A DNA stretch of 12,905 nucleotides from CAZNMF01 sp035547155 (GTDB lineage: Bacteria > Acidobacteriota > Vicinamibacteria > Vicinamibacterales > SCN-69-37): the NCBI GenBank assembly GCA_035547155.1, contig DASZVJ010000165.1:1-12905 (forward strand), in the 5' to 3' direction. Shown one piece after another: positions 5,434 through 12,905 of this stretch (position 1 is the stretch's first letter; the number at the start of each line of letters is the position of its first letter). The position numbers and the translations under genes were made by a program. Below the pieces are notes generated by a model. The model searched no databases. It saw only the letters and a program-made list of their open reading frames with translations, and was not told the origin of the DNA.

Positions 5434-8153
5434 AGATGCTGCTGTATCGGCTTCGTCGTCTGCTGCAGGGCCGGCGCCGCGACGACGAGATCCGCGAGGA
5501 GCTGGCGTTCCATCTCGAGGAGGACGAGGCCGATCGCGTCGATGCGGGCATCGGCGCGGACGCCGCAAAACGCGCGGCGCGGCTCGATCTCGGCAACGTC
5601 ACGCTGCATGCCGAGGACACGCGCGCTGTCTGGATCTCGCGCGTCATCGAACGCATCACGCAGGATCTACGCTACGCGCTCCGCCGCATGCGTCGCTCGC
5701 CGGTGTTCTCGATCGTCGCCATCGCGTCGCTCGCGATCGGCATTGGCGCGAATACCGTCGTGTTCTCGCTGTTCAACGAAGTGTTGTTGCGGCCGTTGTC
5801 CGTTCCGGACCCGAGCACCCTCGTGAATCTCAGCGTGCCGGGACCGCACTACGGTAGTGTGTCCTGCAATCAAGCTGGCTCGTGTGACTCCGTTCTCAGC
5901 TATCCGATGTTCCGCGACCTCGAGCGGCAGCAGACGGTGCTCACGGGCCTGGCGGGCTATTGGCTCTTCGGCGCGAACCTCGCGTACAGCGGTCAGACCC
6001 TGAGCGGTCGAGGCGCGATGGTGTCGTCGAGCTACTTCTCCGTCCTGCAGCTCGCGCCGACATTGGGAAGACTGATCGGGCCGGATGATGACCGCGCACC
6101 CGATGGCACCGCCGTCGTCGTGCTGTCCTACGCCTACTGGGTCGATCGCTTCGGCGCCGCATCGGACGTCGTCGGCAAGACGATGACTGTCAACGGGCAG
6201 ACGATGACGATCGTCGGTGTGGGACCGCGCAATTTTTCTGGCACGACGGTCGGCGCGCCGGCGCAGGTGTTCGCGCCGATCACGATGCGCAGCCGGTTGG
6301 AGCCGGGCTTCCATGCCTTCGACGATCGCCAGTCGTACTGGGTCTACTCGTTCGGCCGTCTGAAGCCCGGCGTGTCGATCGAGCAGGCTCGCGCAGCTCT
6401 CGATGGTCAGCATCACGCGATTCTGACCGGGGTCGAATTGCCGTTGCTGACGAAGGTGAGCGACGACGAGCGTGCGCAGTTCGTGGCGCGAAAGCTCCTC
6501 GTCGATCCAGGCGCGGAAGGGCAGAGCATCCTGCATCGTCTCGCGAAGCCGATCGTGACGATGCTGTTCGTAGTCACGGGCATCGTGCTCGTCATCGCGT
6601 GCGCGAATCTGGCGAACTTGCTGCTCGCGCGATCGGCGGCGCGCGCGACAGAGTTGGCCGTACGCGCGTCGATTGGCGCAAGCCGCCGTCGGCTCGTGGG
6701 CCAGTTGCTCGTCGAAACCTGTGCGTTGTCGTTGCTGGGCGGAGCCGCCGGACTGGTGCTCGGCGAATGGCTGCTCGCCGTCGTGCGCCGATCCTTGACG
6801 CCTGTCGGCATTCCCAATATCGACGTGCACCTCGATTGGCGCGTGCTGGCGTTCTCGATTGGCGTCGCGCTGCTGACTGGCGTGATCTTCGGCGTCTTTC
6901 CTGCGCTGCACAGCACGCGATCGACGCTGGCGTCAGCCCTGAAACATCAGGCCGCGCAGTCGTCTGGTGCCCGATCCGCCGCGCGCTTTCGCGCCGCGAT
7001 GATCCTGGCGCAGATGACGCTCGCCACGGTCCTGCTCATCTCCGCGGGCCTATTCGCCAGAAGCCTCGCCAACGTCAGCCGGATCGAGGTCGGAATCAAG
7101 GTCGATCATCTCGTCACGTTCACGATCTGGCCGCGGCTGAATGGCTACACGCCGGCCGCCGCGCGCGACTTGTTTCAGCGCGTCGAAGAGCGGTTGGCCG
7201 TGACGCCAGGCGTCGAGCGAGTGACAGCGACGAGCGTGGCGATCGTTGCGGGCACCACCTTGGGGACCGACGTTCTCGTCGAAACGTCCACGCGGCGTGA
7301 CGGCGCCGCTTCCAACTCCGCGTACGCCGCCGTAGGCCCAGGCTTTTTCGAGACCGTGGGAATCCCAGTCATTGCCGGCCGCGGATTCACGCCGGCGGAC
7401 CGCGTTGGCGCACCAAAGGTCGCAGTGGTGAACGAAACCTTTGCCAGGAAGCTTGGGCTTGGCCCCGAGATCGTCGGCAGGCGGATGCGTCGCGGAAGCA
7501 ATGGACCGCTGGACATGGAGATCGTCGGCCTCGTGCGCGATGCGAAGTACAGCAACGTCAAGGATGCCGTGTCCGCGGTCTTCTACACCCCTTACAGGCA
7601 GGACGAGCATTTGGCCGGCGCGTCGTTCTACGTCCGCACGCCGTTGGATCCCGCATCGTTCCTGAAGACCGTGCCGGCCGTGATGACGACGCTCGATCCG
7701 AATCTGCCGATCGAGGATTTGCGCACGATGGAAGATCAGGTGCGCGTGAACGAGTTTGGCGATCGCGCGCTGGTGACGCTGTCGCTCTCGTTCGCGCTGA
7801 TTGCCACGCTACTCGCGGCCATCGGCCTCTATGGTGTGCTCGCGTACTCCGTCGCGCAGCGCACGCGAGAGCTCGGCTTGCGAATTGCGCTCGGCGCCGC
7901 GCCAAGCCAGGTCCGCCGGCTCGTGTTGCGCAGCGTCGTGTGGCTGACGGCCATCGGCGGCGTGCTCGGCGCTGGCGCGGCCTTTGCGCTCGGACGCACG
8001 ATCGAATCGCTTCTCTACGAGATGAAGAGCCGCGATCCGTGGGTCTTCGTCAGCGCCGTCGGCGTGCTCGTCTGCATCGCGCTGCTGGCCGGCTTCGTCC
8101 CCGCCTGGCGCGCGTCGAGGATCGCGCCAATGGCCGCGTTGAAGGCAGAGTGA
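5430..8153 (+). CDS. ABC transporter permease, acidobacterial duplicated orphan permease (ADOP)
   Basis: A 907-residue inner-membrane protein built from two MacB/FtsX-like halves. Residues 1-75 are a cytoplasmic prefix rich in Arg and Glu (RRRDDEIREELAFHLEED), as in ADOP proteins. TM1 is about 93-117, followed by a MacB_PCD-like periplasmic domain (about 120-370). TM2-4 lie near 375-400, 430-450 and 470-490. The second half repeats the plan: TM5 at about 522-545, a periplasmic domain, and TM6-8 near 783-807, 834-855 and 870-892. The FtsX coupling motif occurs twice (RATELAVRASIGA from 405, RTRELGLRIALGA from 814). The C-terminus PAWRASRIAPMAALKAE is typical. C146 and C152 in the first periplasmic domain could form a disulfide. 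No ATPase gene is in the window, hence 'orphan'. The start ATG 5430 has AAGGAG (5416-5421) 8 bases upstream and overlaps padR. The substrate is unknown; MacB relatives act in efflux or lipoprotein-related work. Confidence 0.93.
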   Translation: MKMLLYRLRRLLQGRRRDDEIREELAFHLEEDEADRVDAGIGADAAKRAARLDLGNVTLHAEDTRAVWISRVIERITQDLRYALRRMRRSPVFSIVAIASLAIGIGANTVVFSLFNEVLLRPLSVPDPSTLVNLSVPGPHYGSVSCNQAGSCDSVLSYPMFRDLERQQTVLTGLAGYWLFGANLAYSGQTLSGRGAMVSSSYFSVLQLAPTLGRLIGPDDDRAPDGTAVVVLSYAYWVDRFGAASDVVGKTMTVNGQTMTIVGVGPRNFSGTTVGAPAQVFAPITMRSRLEPGFHAFDDRQSYWVYSFGRLKPGVSIEQARAALDGQHHAILTGVELPLLTKVSDDERAQFVARKLLVDPGAEGQSILHRLAKPIVTMLFVVTGIVLVIACANLANLLLARSAARATELAVRASIGASRRRLVGQLLVETCALSLLGGAAGLVLGEWLLAVVRRSLTPVGIPNIDVHLDWRVLAFSIGVALLTGVIFGVFPALHSTRSTLASALKHQAAQSSGARSAARFRAAMILAQMTLATVLLISAGLFARSLANVSRIEVGIKVDHLVTFTIWPRLNGYTPAAARDLFQRVEERLAVTPGVERVTATSVAIVAGTTLGTDVLVETSTRRDGAASNSAYAAVGPGFFETVGIPVIAGRGFTPADRVGAPKVAVVNETFARKLGLGPEIVGRRMRRGSNGPLDMEIVGLVRDAKYSNVKDAVSAVFYTPYRQDEHLAGASFYVRTPLDPASFLKTVPAVMTTLDPNLPIEDLRTMEDQVRVNEFGDRALVTLSLSFALIATLLAAIGLYGVLAYSVAQRTRELGLRIALGAAPSQVRRLVLRSVVWLTAIGGVLGAGAAFALGRTIESLLYEMKSRDPWVFVSAVGVLVCIALLAGFVPAWRASRIAPMAALKAE

Positions 8154-8270
8154 CAAGAAAAGTTGGAAGTAAGAAGTTGCAAGCCAGAAGTGAGGAACCT
8201 GTGCGCCGACCGTGCCAGTGATCCGTCCCTGCCTTCTGGCTTTTGGCTTCTAACTTCTAACTTTTCTTGT
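8153..8270. repeat. Long inverted repeat filling the gap between convergent genes
   Basis: Arms of 38 bases (8153-8190 and 8233-8270) pair at 32 of 38 positions around a 42-base loop. The left arm begins at the last base of the permease stop codon and the right arm ends at the base next to the stop codon of the convergent large-subunit gene, so the element occupies the whole spacer. Read on the minus strand, the right arm shows 7-base periodicity: AAAAGTT, AGAAGTT, AGAAGCC, AAAAGCC. The arms are purine-rich on one strand and pyrimidine-rich on the other. A bidirectional terminator is the simplest role. The unit pattern resembles the element at 3582-3656. Confidence 0.85.
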
Positions 8271-10487
8271 TTAGCCCCACGTATATCCGCTCTTCGCCAG
8301 CGGCAGTGTCCTCACGCGATCGCTGGTCGCCGAGAACAGTGCGTTCACGATCGCGCCGAGCACGGGCGGCAACGCGGGCTCGCCCAGGCCGGTCGGCGGA
8401 TTGTTCGTTTCGCGGAAATGCGCCTCGATGACCGGCGGGGCCTGCTGGATGCGCGTCGGCTGGTACTGATGAAAGTTCGTCTGCACCGCGCGACCGCGAT
8501 CGATCGTGATCTCCCAGTTCATCAGATGGCTCATCGCTTCGATGACGCTGCCTTGGACTTGGTTTTCCGCGTTGAGCGGGTTGATGACCGGACTGCCGAG
8601 ATCGCAAGCGACCCAGACCTTGTGGACGGTGATCGCCTTGTCCGCGCTGACGCTGAGATCCGCGACGGCTGCGAAATATCCCTGATGACTGAAATGGCAC
8701 GCGACGCCCATCGCGCGGCCTTTGGTCATCGTCGTCTTGCCCCACGCGGACTTCTCGCGCACGAGCTCGAGCACGCCTCGCATCCGCTCCGCGTTGAAGA
8801 CCGGGCCGAAGCCGCGGCCGCCGCCCGGCGGCGCGGGTGGCGTGATCATCGGCACGTTCAGCAGATCGATCCGGAATTGCAGCGGATCTTTGCTCGCGGC
8901 GTGCGCGAGCTCGTCGATGAACGATTGGATGACGAACGCCAAGCCATTGCTGCCAGGCGCGCGCATCGCGCCCGTCGGCACGCCGAGCGGCATCGTCGAC
9001 TGGCCGAGCGCGTAGTTCGGCACGAAGCCGGCGGGAAATTCGGCCGCGCCGTAGTTCGCGAAGGGCGCGGTCTGCGGTCCGTTGCCGTACGTCACGAAGT
9101 GATTCCGCCACGCGACGAGCGCGCCGGACGCGTCGACGCCGCCCTTGAAGTAGTGGAAGCCCTGCGGACGGTAGAAGTCGTGCGCCATGTCGTCTTCGCG
9201 CGTCCACTGCAGCTTGATCGGCGTTCCCGCGACGACCTTCGCGATCCACGCGGCTTCGACGATGTAGTCGTTGGTGAGACGGCGGCCGAAGCCGCCTCCG
9301 CCGCGAAGCTGATGCATCGTGATGTCGCTCTGCTGGATGCCGAGCGTGCGTGAGACTCCCTGTAGCGCGTTGCCGGGCGTCTGGCTCGGCGCCCAGATCT
9401 CGAGCTTGCCGTTCTCGAACTTCGCCGTGCAGACTTCCGGCTCGAGCTGTGCGTGCGAGATGAACGGATACATGTACGCGCCTTCGGCGACGTGTGCCGC
9501 GCTCGCGAGCGCCGCGTCGACGTCGCCATCCCGCCGAGTCCATTGCGCGGGCGCCTGTGTCGAAAGCCGTGCCGCCTCAGCGGCGAAGCCTTCGCTGCTC
9601 TGCGATGCCGTGGGACCTTCGTCCCAGGTGACCTGCAGCTTCTCGCGCGCGGTTTTCGCCTGATAGAACGTGTCCGCGACGATCGCCACGCCGCCGGCAA
9701 GCGTCGTCAGATCGCTGCCGCCCTCGACGACGAACACGTGGCGAACGCCTGGCAGCGCCTTGATCGCGTCGAGATTCGCCGAGACGACCTTGCCGCCGAA
9801 CACCGGACACTTCTGATAGACCGCCGAGAGCATGCCCGGCACCATGAAGTCGATCGCGAACAGCGGCTGGCCGCTGACGATCTTCGCGTTGTCGACGCCG
9901 TGCACGCGCGTGCCGATGATGTGGTAATCCGTCTTGTCCTTCAGCTTCAGCGTCGCGAAATCCGGCGGCGTCAGGGCCGCGGCCTTCGTCGCGACGGCGC
10001 CGTACGTGAGCGTACGGCCGCTCGAAGCGTGCCTCACCGTGCCGGACGCCGTCGTGCACTCCGCGTCCGGTACGGCCCACGTGGCGGCCGCTGCCGCGAT
10101 CAACATCTGCCGCGCGGCGGCGCCGACCTGACGTAACGGCGTCCAGTTCGTCGGCGTGCCCGTGCTGCCGCCGGCGAACTGCTGGCCGTACTTCGCCTGA
10201 TCGACGTCCGCCTGCTCGTACTGCACGGCGCTCCAGTCGACGTCGAGCTCGTCGGCGATGATCATCGGCATGCTCGTGCGCACGCCCTGACCAACTTCCG
10301 GGTTCTTCGCCATGATGAACACGCGGTTCTCCGGCGTGATGCGGATGAACGCGTTCGGCGAGAGCGGCGCCGGTGCGGGCGGACCCTGCGCGTCGAGCGT
10401 GGGACGGAAGTAGAAGCCGAGCAGCAGGCCGCCGCCGGCGAGCGTGCTGACCTGAAGGAAGCCGCGACGATTCATCTGGGCCTGCAT
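8271..10487 (-). CDS. iorB: Molybdenum hydroxylase large subunit, IorB-like, Tat-exported
   Basis: The molybdopterin-binding subunit (738 residues) of a xanthine-oxidase-family hydroxylase, closest in layout to the isoquinoline 1-oxidoreductase beta subunit and related aldehyde dehydrogenases. A twin-arginine signal lies at residues 5-27 (MNRRGFLQ then a Gly/Leu-rich core), so the folded, cofactor-loaded enzyme should be exported to the periplasm. The Moco-binding motif GGGGFGRR is at 396-403. The catalytic glutamate is E703 in GLGEPALPP, the usual C-terminal position. The start is ATG 10487, with GGGAGG 5 bases upstream. The small-subunit stop lies 12 bases upstream, so the two form an operon. 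MocA and XdhC in this window are the expected cofactor-maturation partners. The substrate (N-heterocycle or aldehyde) cannot be read from sequence. No cytochrome c electron acceptor is encoded in the window. Confidence 0.92.
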   Translation of the reverse strand: MQAQMNRRGFLQVSTLAGGGLLLGFYFRPTLDAQGPPAPAPLSPNAFIRITPENRVFIMAKNPEVGQGVRTSMPMIIADELDVDWSAVQYEQADVDQAKYGQQFAGGSTGTPTNWTPLRQVGAAARQMLIAAAAATWAVPDAECTTASGTVRHASSGRTLTYGAVATKAAALTPPDFATLKLKDKTDYHIIGTRVHGVDNAKIVSGQPLFAIDFMVPGMLSAVYQKCPVFGGKVVSANLDAIKALPGVRHVFVVEGGSDLTTLAGGVAIVADTFYQAKTAREKLQVTWDEGPTASQSSEGFAAEAARLSTQAPAQWTRRDGDVDAALASAAHVAEGAYMYPFISHAQLEPEVCTAKFENGKLEIWAPSQTPGNALQGVSRTLGIQQSDITMHQLRGGGGFGRRLTNDYIVEAAWIAKVVAGTPIKLQWTREDDMAHDFYRPQGFHYFKGGVDASGALVAWRNHFVTYGNGPQTAPFANYGAAEFPAGFVPNYALGQSTMPLGVPTGAMRAPGSNGLAFVIQSFIDELAHAASKDPLQFRIDLLNVPMITPPAPPGGGRGFGPVFNAERMRGVLELVREKSAWGKTTMTKGRAMGVACHFSHQGYFAAVADLSVSADKAITVHKVWVACDLGSPVINPLNAENQVQGSVIEAMSHLMNWEITIDRGRAVQTNFHQYQPTRIQQAPPVIEAHFRETNNPPTGLGEPALPPVLGAIVNALFSATSDRVRTLPLAKSGYTWG

Positions 10488-10499
10488 GATCGCCTCCCG

Positions 10500-11015
10500 C
10501 TAGACGCTGATGACGCCTGTCGGCGTCAGCTCTGCATCGGCCGTCCGCCGAGCGACGTTCGATCGCATCGCCGCGGCATCGTGAATCGCCTTGCGGATGC
10601 GCAGGTAGGTGCCGCAGCGGCAGAGATTGCCGGACATTGCCGCGTCGATGTCCGCGTCCGTCGGCGCCGGTGTCTTCGCGAGCAGCGCGGCGGCGCTCAT
10701 GATCTGGCCAGCCTGGCAGTAGCCGCACTGCGGCACGTCGTTGGCCAGCCACGCCTGCTGCACCGGATGCGTCGCATCCGCGGACAAGCCCTCGATCGTC
10801 GTCACCTTGCGCCCGCCGACCGCCGCGATCGGCGTGATGCACGAGCGTGTGGGCTCGCCATCGAGATGCACCGTGCACGCGCCGCACTGCGCCATGCCGC
10901 AGCCGAATTTCGTGCCTTTGAGATTGAGCACATCGCGCAGGACCCAGAGCAGCGGCATCTCGGCCGGGACATCGACGGTCGTGGCACGTCCGTTGACGGT
11001 GAGCGTGTAGGGCAT
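10500..11015 (-). CDS. iorA: (2Fe-2S) subunit of molybdenum hydroxylase, IorA/CoxS-like
   Basis: The electron-transfer small subunit, 171 residues. It carries two [2Fe-2S] clusters that pass electrons from the molybdenum centre to an acceptor. The N-terminal plant-ferredoxin-type cluster ligands are C39, C44, C47 and C59 (GCGMAQCGAC). The C-terminal four-helix cluster ligands are C97, C100, C132 and C134 (CGYC and CRC). All eight cysteines are present. It has no signal peptide and probably leaves the cell by hitchhiking on the twin-arginine signal of the large subunit encoded 12 bases downstream; this is inferred from the family. The start is ATG 11015, with GGAG 7 bases upstream. A candidate promoter (TTGAAC, 17 bases, TAATAC) lies just before it. 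There is no FAD subunit gene beside it, which fits the two-subunit Ior type rather than CoxMSL. Confidence 0.93.
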   Translation of the reverse strand: MPYTLTVNGRATTVDVPAEMPLLWVLRDVLNLKGTKFGCGMAQCGACTVHLDGEPTRSCITPIAAVGGRKVTTIEGLSADATHPVQQAWLANDVPQCGYCQAGQIMSAAALLAKTPAPTDADIDAAMSGNLCRCGTYLRIRKAIHDAAAMRSNVARRTADAELTPTGVISV

Positions 11016-11035
11016 GTTGGGCTCCGAAGGGACAA

Positions 11036-11064
11036 GTATTAGAGTACGGACGCGATCCGTTCAA
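11036..11064 (-). promoter_or_regulatory. Candidate promoter of the iorA-iorB operon
   Basis: On the minus strand, TTGAAC (11059-11064) is separated by exactly 17 bases from TAATAC (11036-11041), and the iorA Shine-Dalgarno and ATG follow within about 20 bases. The -35 matches four of six positions and the -10 only three of six. On the plus strand, the overlapping pair TTGGGC (11017-11022) and TAGAGT (11040-11045), also 17 apart, could serve xdhC. The two promoters would then face each other in an 87-bp spacer and might compete. Confidence 0.4.
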
Positions 11065-11102
11065 GCCCGAACGGCTGAATCCGCTTTGAATCGATTTCGA
11101 CC

Positions 11103-12185
11103 ATGACGTCGCCGTACGAGCGCATGCGATCCCTTCGCGACGAAGGCACGGCCTTCGCCGTCGCGACGGTCGTGCGCACGCAGGGCAGTACTCCCCAGGT
11201 GGTCGGGGCGAAGTTGCTCGTCACGGCCGACGAGACGACGCGGCCGTTCGGGACGCTTGGCGGCGGCTGCGTCGAGGCGGATGCGATTGACGCGGCGCGA
11301 CAGGTCCTCGCGGGCGGGCCGCGCTCGCTTCGTGAATATCGGCTCACCGAAGAGCTGGCTTGGAATACCGGTCTCGTGTGTGGCGGGACGATGTGGATCC
11401 TCGCCGAGCCTGGAGAAAGCGCGGTGACGCCGGACGGTGAGGACATGCTCGACGTCGTCGTCGATGCCGCGTCAGGCGGCCCACCGCTCGCCGTCGTCAC
11501 GAAGCTCGCGCGCGAGGGACGCGGCTTCACGTTCGACGGTCGTCTCGTCGTGCTTGCCGATGGCCGGCTGAGGGGTAGCTTTGGCGACCGCGCGATCAAC
11601 GAACGCGCGCGGGACGCGGGCCTCGATCAGATTCGTCAGGGTACGCCGCGGCTCGTGACGGTCGACGAGCGACACGATCTGCTGATCGAGCCCGTGACGT
11701 CACGCCCGCAGCTCGTGATCGCCGGCGGTGGCCATGTGTCGAAAGCGATCGCGCGTCAGGCGCGGCTGCTCGGCTTCGACGTGATCGTCCTCGAGGATCG
11801 CCCCGAGTTCGCCGATCCCGATCGCTTCGACGGCGCGACGGTGCTCGGCGGCGATCTCGCCGCGAACATCGCGTCGCTCGACTACGGGCCTCAAACGTAT
11901 CTCGTCATCGCGACGCGCGGCCACAAGCTCGACGGCGACTGCGTCGTCGCCGCGGTCAAGACGAGCGCGCCGTACATCGGCCTGCTCGGCAGCCGGCGAA
12001 AGACGGTGCTGATCGAGCAGATGCTGCGAGAGGTCGGCATCGAGCCAGCCCGCGCCTCGGCGATTCACGCGCCGGTCGGACTCGATCTCGGCGGTCGCAC
12101 GCCGGAAGAGATCGCGCTGTCCGTCCTTGCGGAGATCACGCAGCTTCGCTACGGCGGCAGCGGCCGGCCGCTGCGCGAACGCTGA
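11103..12185 (+). CDS. xdhC: XdhC/CoxI-family molybdenum hydroxylase maturation protein
   Basis: A full-length 360-residue XdhC-type protein. The family binds molybdenum cofactor, protects it while it is sulfurated, and helps insert it into xanthine-oxidase-type apoenzymes in the cytoplasm. The N-terminal XdhC/CoxI domain shows QGSTPQ (27-32), GTLGGGCVE (50-58) and NTGLVCGG (88-95). The C-terminal Rossmann domain shows GGGHV (208-212), TRGHKLD (271-277), GLLGSRRK (293-300) and PVGLDLGGRTPEEIA (324-338). All expected motifs are intact. It is divergent from the iorA-iorB operon and ends 24 bases before the convergent DUF481 gene. No Shine-Dalgarno is seen before ATG 11103; translation may be leaderless or SD-independent. 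ATG 11124 is a possible later start but would cut into the N-terminal helix. Its likely client is the neighbouring hydroxylase. Confidence 0.93.
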   Translation: MTSPYERMRSLRDEGTAFAVATVVRTQGSTPQVVGAKLLVTADETTRPFGTLGGGCVEADAIDAARQVLAGGPRSLREYRLTEELAWNTGLVCGGTMWILAEPGESAVTPDGEDMLDVVVDAASGGPPLAVVTKLAREGRGFTFDGRLVVLADGRLRGSFGDRAINERARDAGLDQIRQGTPRLVTVDERHDLLIEPVTSRPQLVIAGGGHVSKAIARQARLLGFDVIVLEDRPEFADPDRFDGATVLGGDLAANIASLDYGPQTYLVIATRGHKLDGDCVVAAVKTSAPYIGLLGSRRKTVLIEQMLREVGIEPARASAIHAPVGLDLGGRTPEEIALSVLAEITQLRYGGSGRPLRER

Positions 12186-12209
12186 GTCCGCGACGGTGCA
12201 TTCCCGAGA

Positions 12210-12905
12210 TTAGGTCTTGAAGACCAGCGCGATGACGACGGAGACGTCGTTCTTCTTGATGCCTTCCACTGCGGGGATGTTCTTGTACGTGTCGAGCCAC
12301 TCGAGCTTCAGTTGCGTGCGCGACGACACGGATGCCGAGATGCCCGCGTTGAGCGTCAGCAGATAGTCGCCGAAGTCGCTCGTCGGCCACAGGCCCGTCA
12401 GGCCTTGCGTGAGCGTGGACGAGTGCGTGATCGTCTGGCTGAAGCGCTCGCCGAGCGTGATCGCGCCGGACGGGCGCACGTCGAGATTCGTGTCCTTCTC
12501 CCACACGCCGCCGACGCCGAGATCGATCGCGAGCGACGTCTTCTGCGGCACGTCGATCACGTTGTAGCCGAGGCCGGACGTCGGCGCGACCAGGTACTCG
12601 ATGTCCTTGAACTCGTCGTGCAGGTATTGCACCTGGCCGAAGACGTACGCGTGGTGGTTGACCTGATATTGATCGCGCGCGGTGAAGCCGACACGGTTGG
12701 CCGACGACTCGCCCTCGGAGGTGCCGCGGATGAAGAGCCCGTCGGACTTGAAGACGTTTCGCTTCTTCGCGTCGTATTGGAGGTTGTACGACGCGTTGAA
12801 GGTCGATGTGTTCGAGTTGCCGCTGGTCAGCGTCAGTCCCGCGCCGAACGTCGTCTTCCACGGCGACGGTGGCGGCGGAGGCGGAGCCGGTGGTGTTGCC
12901 GGCGT
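12210..12905 (-). CDS. DUF481-family outer-membrane protein, 5' part outside the window
   Basis: The frame is open from the right edge to the TAA at 12210, giving 231 residues of the C-terminal part. The visible N-terminal end is a proline-rich linker (PPAPPPPPPSP), followed by the DUF481 opening W..TFGAGLTLTSGNSNTSTFN. The rest alternates hydrophobic and polar residues in repeated strands (for example YVFGQVQYLHDEFKDIEY) and ends with a strand finishing VVIALVFKT. This is the pattern of a small beta-barrel in the outer membrane, as in YdiY-type proteins. A signal peptide is expected before the linker, outside the window. It converges with xdhC with a 24-base gap and no clear terminator. The shorter start at GTG 12632 is rejected because family-conserved sequence continues upstream. 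The function of the family is not known to me. Confidence 0.85.
   Translation of the reverse strand, partial: TPATPPAPPPPPPSPWKTTFGAGLTLTSGNSNTSTFNASYNLQYDAKKRNVFKSDGLFIRGTSEGESSANRVGFTARDQYQVNHHAYVFGQVQYLHDEFKDIEYLVAPTSGLGYNVIDVPQKTSLAIDLGVGGVWEKDTNLDVRPSGAITLGERFSQTITHSSTLTQGLTGLWPTSDFGDYLLTLNAGISASVSSRTQLKLEWLDTYKNIPAVEGIKKNDVSVVIALVFKT

Noticed and set aside
5667..6911. 414-codon minus-strand frame antisense to the permease
   Set aside because: Arg/Gln/His-rich shadow typical of GC-rich coding DNA. The permease on the other strand is clearly real.
8163..9353. 396-codon plus-strand frame antisense to iorB
   Set aside because: Its composition is that of a mirror frame (Arg, Asp, Ala, His), it starts inside the inverted repeat, and no family is recognised.
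9577..11064. 495-codon minus-strand frame overlapping the iorA and iorB genes
   Set aside because: Low-complexity Arg/Ala/Gly/His-rich translation with no motif. It lies out of frame over two genes with all expected catalytic and cluster residues.
12213..12225. Small palindrome at the 3' end of the DUF481 gene as a terminator
   Set aside because: GGTCTT-G-AAGACC has a one-base centre, so it cannot form a hairpin loop of useful size, and it is part of the coding sequence.

Overview
The window is GC-rich DNA from a bacterium, most likely Acidobacteriota and possibly the Vicinamibacteria branch. That placement is an inference from gene content: a VWA protein of the 'VWFA-related Acidobacterial' type, an acidobacterial-type PadR regulator translationally coupled to an orphan ABC permease (the ADOP family, almost a signature of this phylum), and twin-arginine isoquinoline-oxidoreductase-like molybdenum hydroxylase genes. 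No rRNA, tRNA, transposase, phage gene or CRISPR array was found. All confident genes are long ORFs. The densely overlapping reading frames on the other strand are compositional shadows.

Layout from left to right. (1) A large unrecognised gene entering from the left edge (2-2425, +) overlaps by ATGA a secreted VWA protein (2422-3579, +). (2) A 150-bp spacer (3580-3729) contains a heptamer-periodic inverted repeat followed by a C-rich octamer tract with a G-quadruplex motif on the minus strand. (3) A small lipoprotein with one FG-GAP-like calcium loop lies on the minus strand (3730-4233). It is divergent from a MocA-type molybdenum-cofactor cytidylyltransferase (4347-4937, +). (4) A REP-like hairpin (4941-5012) is followed by a 38-bp near-palindrome covering a candidate promoter (5037-5074), which runs into a PadR regulator (5077-5433) overlapping an ADOP permease (5430-8153). 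(5) A second heptamer-periodic inverted repeat fills the convergent gap 8153-8270. (6) Minus-strand genes for a two-subunit molybdenum hydroxylase (large subunit 8271-10487, Fe-S subunit 10500-11015) diverge from XdhC (11103-12185, +). (7) A DUF481-type outer-membrane protein runs off the right edge (12210-12905, -).

Functional logic: the hydroxylase (IorA/IorB-like), XdhC (cofactor insertion chaperone) and MocA (which makes molybdopterin cytosine dinucleotide) form one maturation-plus-enzyme set. The PadR-ADOP module sits between MocA and the rest, with a repeat element on each side. The best non-coding signals are the two heptamer-periodic palindromes between convergent genes and the operator-like palindrome over the PadR promoter. 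I do not see a clearly new multi-gene system; the least explained protein is the large one at the left edge.
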